Of a DNA stretch of 14,652 nucleotides, positions 14,433-14,652 are shown piece after piece. Under the pieces are notes generated by a model. It did no database searches. It was not told where the DNA came from and worked only from the letters and a program-made list of their open reading frames with translations. Both the position numbers and the translations under genes were made by a program. Each line of letters begins with the position of its first letter. Position 1 is the first letter of the stretch. The stretch covers positions 1 through 14,652 of the forward strand of contig SXRI01000224.1 in NCBI GenBank assembly GCA_005793615.1, in the 5' to 3' direction. Source of the DNA: Bdellovibrionales bacterium (GTDB lineage: Bacteria; Bdellovibrionota; Bdellovibrionia; Bdellovibrionales; JAMPXM01).

Positions 14433-14546
14433 ATGAAGTTGATCGTGCGTGCGTGCCTTCCCTTGTTAGGTATAGGTTTGGCTCTCTCAGCTTGCGGACG
14501 TGACTTTGAGGCAACTCCGTGTTTACCGGTAAATAAATGTTACTGA
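14433..14546 (+). CDS. Tiny lipoprotein, 37 residues
   Basis: A short reading frame with an excellent ribosome binding sequence (AGGAGGAG, about 6-7 nt before the ATG). It encodes MKLIVRACLPLLG, a hydrophobic stretch and the lipobox ALSAC with Cys21, followed by only 16 more residues including Cys30 and Cys36. The signal, lipobox and ribosome binding site together argue for a real lipoprotein, comparable in scale to entericidin-type peptides, though I see no sequence match to them. The mature product is a lipid-anchored peptide of 17 residues with a possible Cys30-Cys36 disulphide. Function unknown. Confidence 0.7.
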   Translation: MKLIVRACLPLLGIGLALSACGRDFEATPCLPVNKCY

Positions 14547-14567
14547 GGGATTTAGCTTTTTTCTTCA

Positions 14568-14652
14568 TTATCCCGCCTTTTTAAGGTTATCGGCCTGTTG
14601 CACGAGTTCATTAATTGCTTTAAGCTTTTGTTCCACTTTTTTTCTTAATTGA
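14568..14652 (-). CDS. C-terminal end of a gene running off the right edge
   Basis: On the minus strand an open frame enters from the right edge and ends at TAA (14570-14568). The visible 27 residues, including KKVEQKLKAINELVQQ and ending NLKKAG, look like a charged amphipathic helix, plausible as the C-terminal coiled coil of a real protein. It is too short to identify. The stop overlaps an ATG (TAATG) that opens a 59-codon frame antisense to the tiny lipoprotein; see findings. Confidence 0.45.
   Translation of the reverse strand, partial: QLRKKVEQKLKAINELVQQADNLKKAG

Overview
The window looks like a chromosomal segment of a Gram-negative bacterium of the Bdellovibrionota/Oligoflexia or deltaproteobacterial type. 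That placement is inferred from a fused CcoN-CcoO oxidase subunit, several small lipoproteins, a YkuD_2-type L,D-transpeptidase, a secreted HNH nuclease of the kind I associate with Bdellovibrio relatives, and moderate GC. No 16S rRNA or other phylogenetic marker is present, so the placement is tentative. There are no tRNAs, rRNAs, CRISPR arrays, transposases or phage genes.

Left region (1-4465, + strand): a tightly packed cbb3-type cytochrome c oxidase operon, ccoNO (fused, 5' end outside the window) - ccoQ - ccoP - ccoG - TauE/SafE-like membrane protein. The first three genes are linked by ATGA overlaps. Two structural oddities stand out: CcoN and CcoO are one polypeptide, and CcoP carries one haem c motif rather than the usual two. 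ccoG and the SafE-like gene are probably for copper handling and assembly. ccoH, ccoI and ccoS are not in the window. The operon ends at a 127-nt imperfect palindrome (4465-4591) of a repeat-element type.

Middle region (4629-9145): a beta-CASP metallo-beta-lactamase RNase-like gene (+) converges on a two-gene signalling operon on the minus strand. The first signalling gene is a PAS histidine kinase, and the second is a receiver-PAS-histidine kinase protein starting at an ATGA overlap. A perfect 10-bp inverted repeat covers the probable ribosome binding site of the first kinase. Upstream on the same strand is a Cys-paired, Gly/Tyr-rich lipoprotein gene.

Gene-free stretch (9146-9607): it holds three potential hairpins and a tandem array of about 4.3 copies of a 13-bp unit.

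Right region (9608-14652): a second, unrelated MBL-fold hydrolase with an uncharacterised C-terminal half (+) and a secreted L,D-transpeptidase-like protein (+). These converge on a minus-strand pair: a secreted HNH nuclease followed by the lipid II flippase murJ. At the far right are a 37-residue lipoprotein (+) and the C-terminal end of a minus-strand gene running off the window. The cell envelope is a recurring theme on this side (MurJ, L,D-transpeptidase, lipoproteins, exported nuclease). Nothing in the window is a clear new multi-gene system. The best leads are the unusual cbb3 subunit architecture, the hairpin over the kinase start, the structured gene-free stretch and the tiny lipoprotein.
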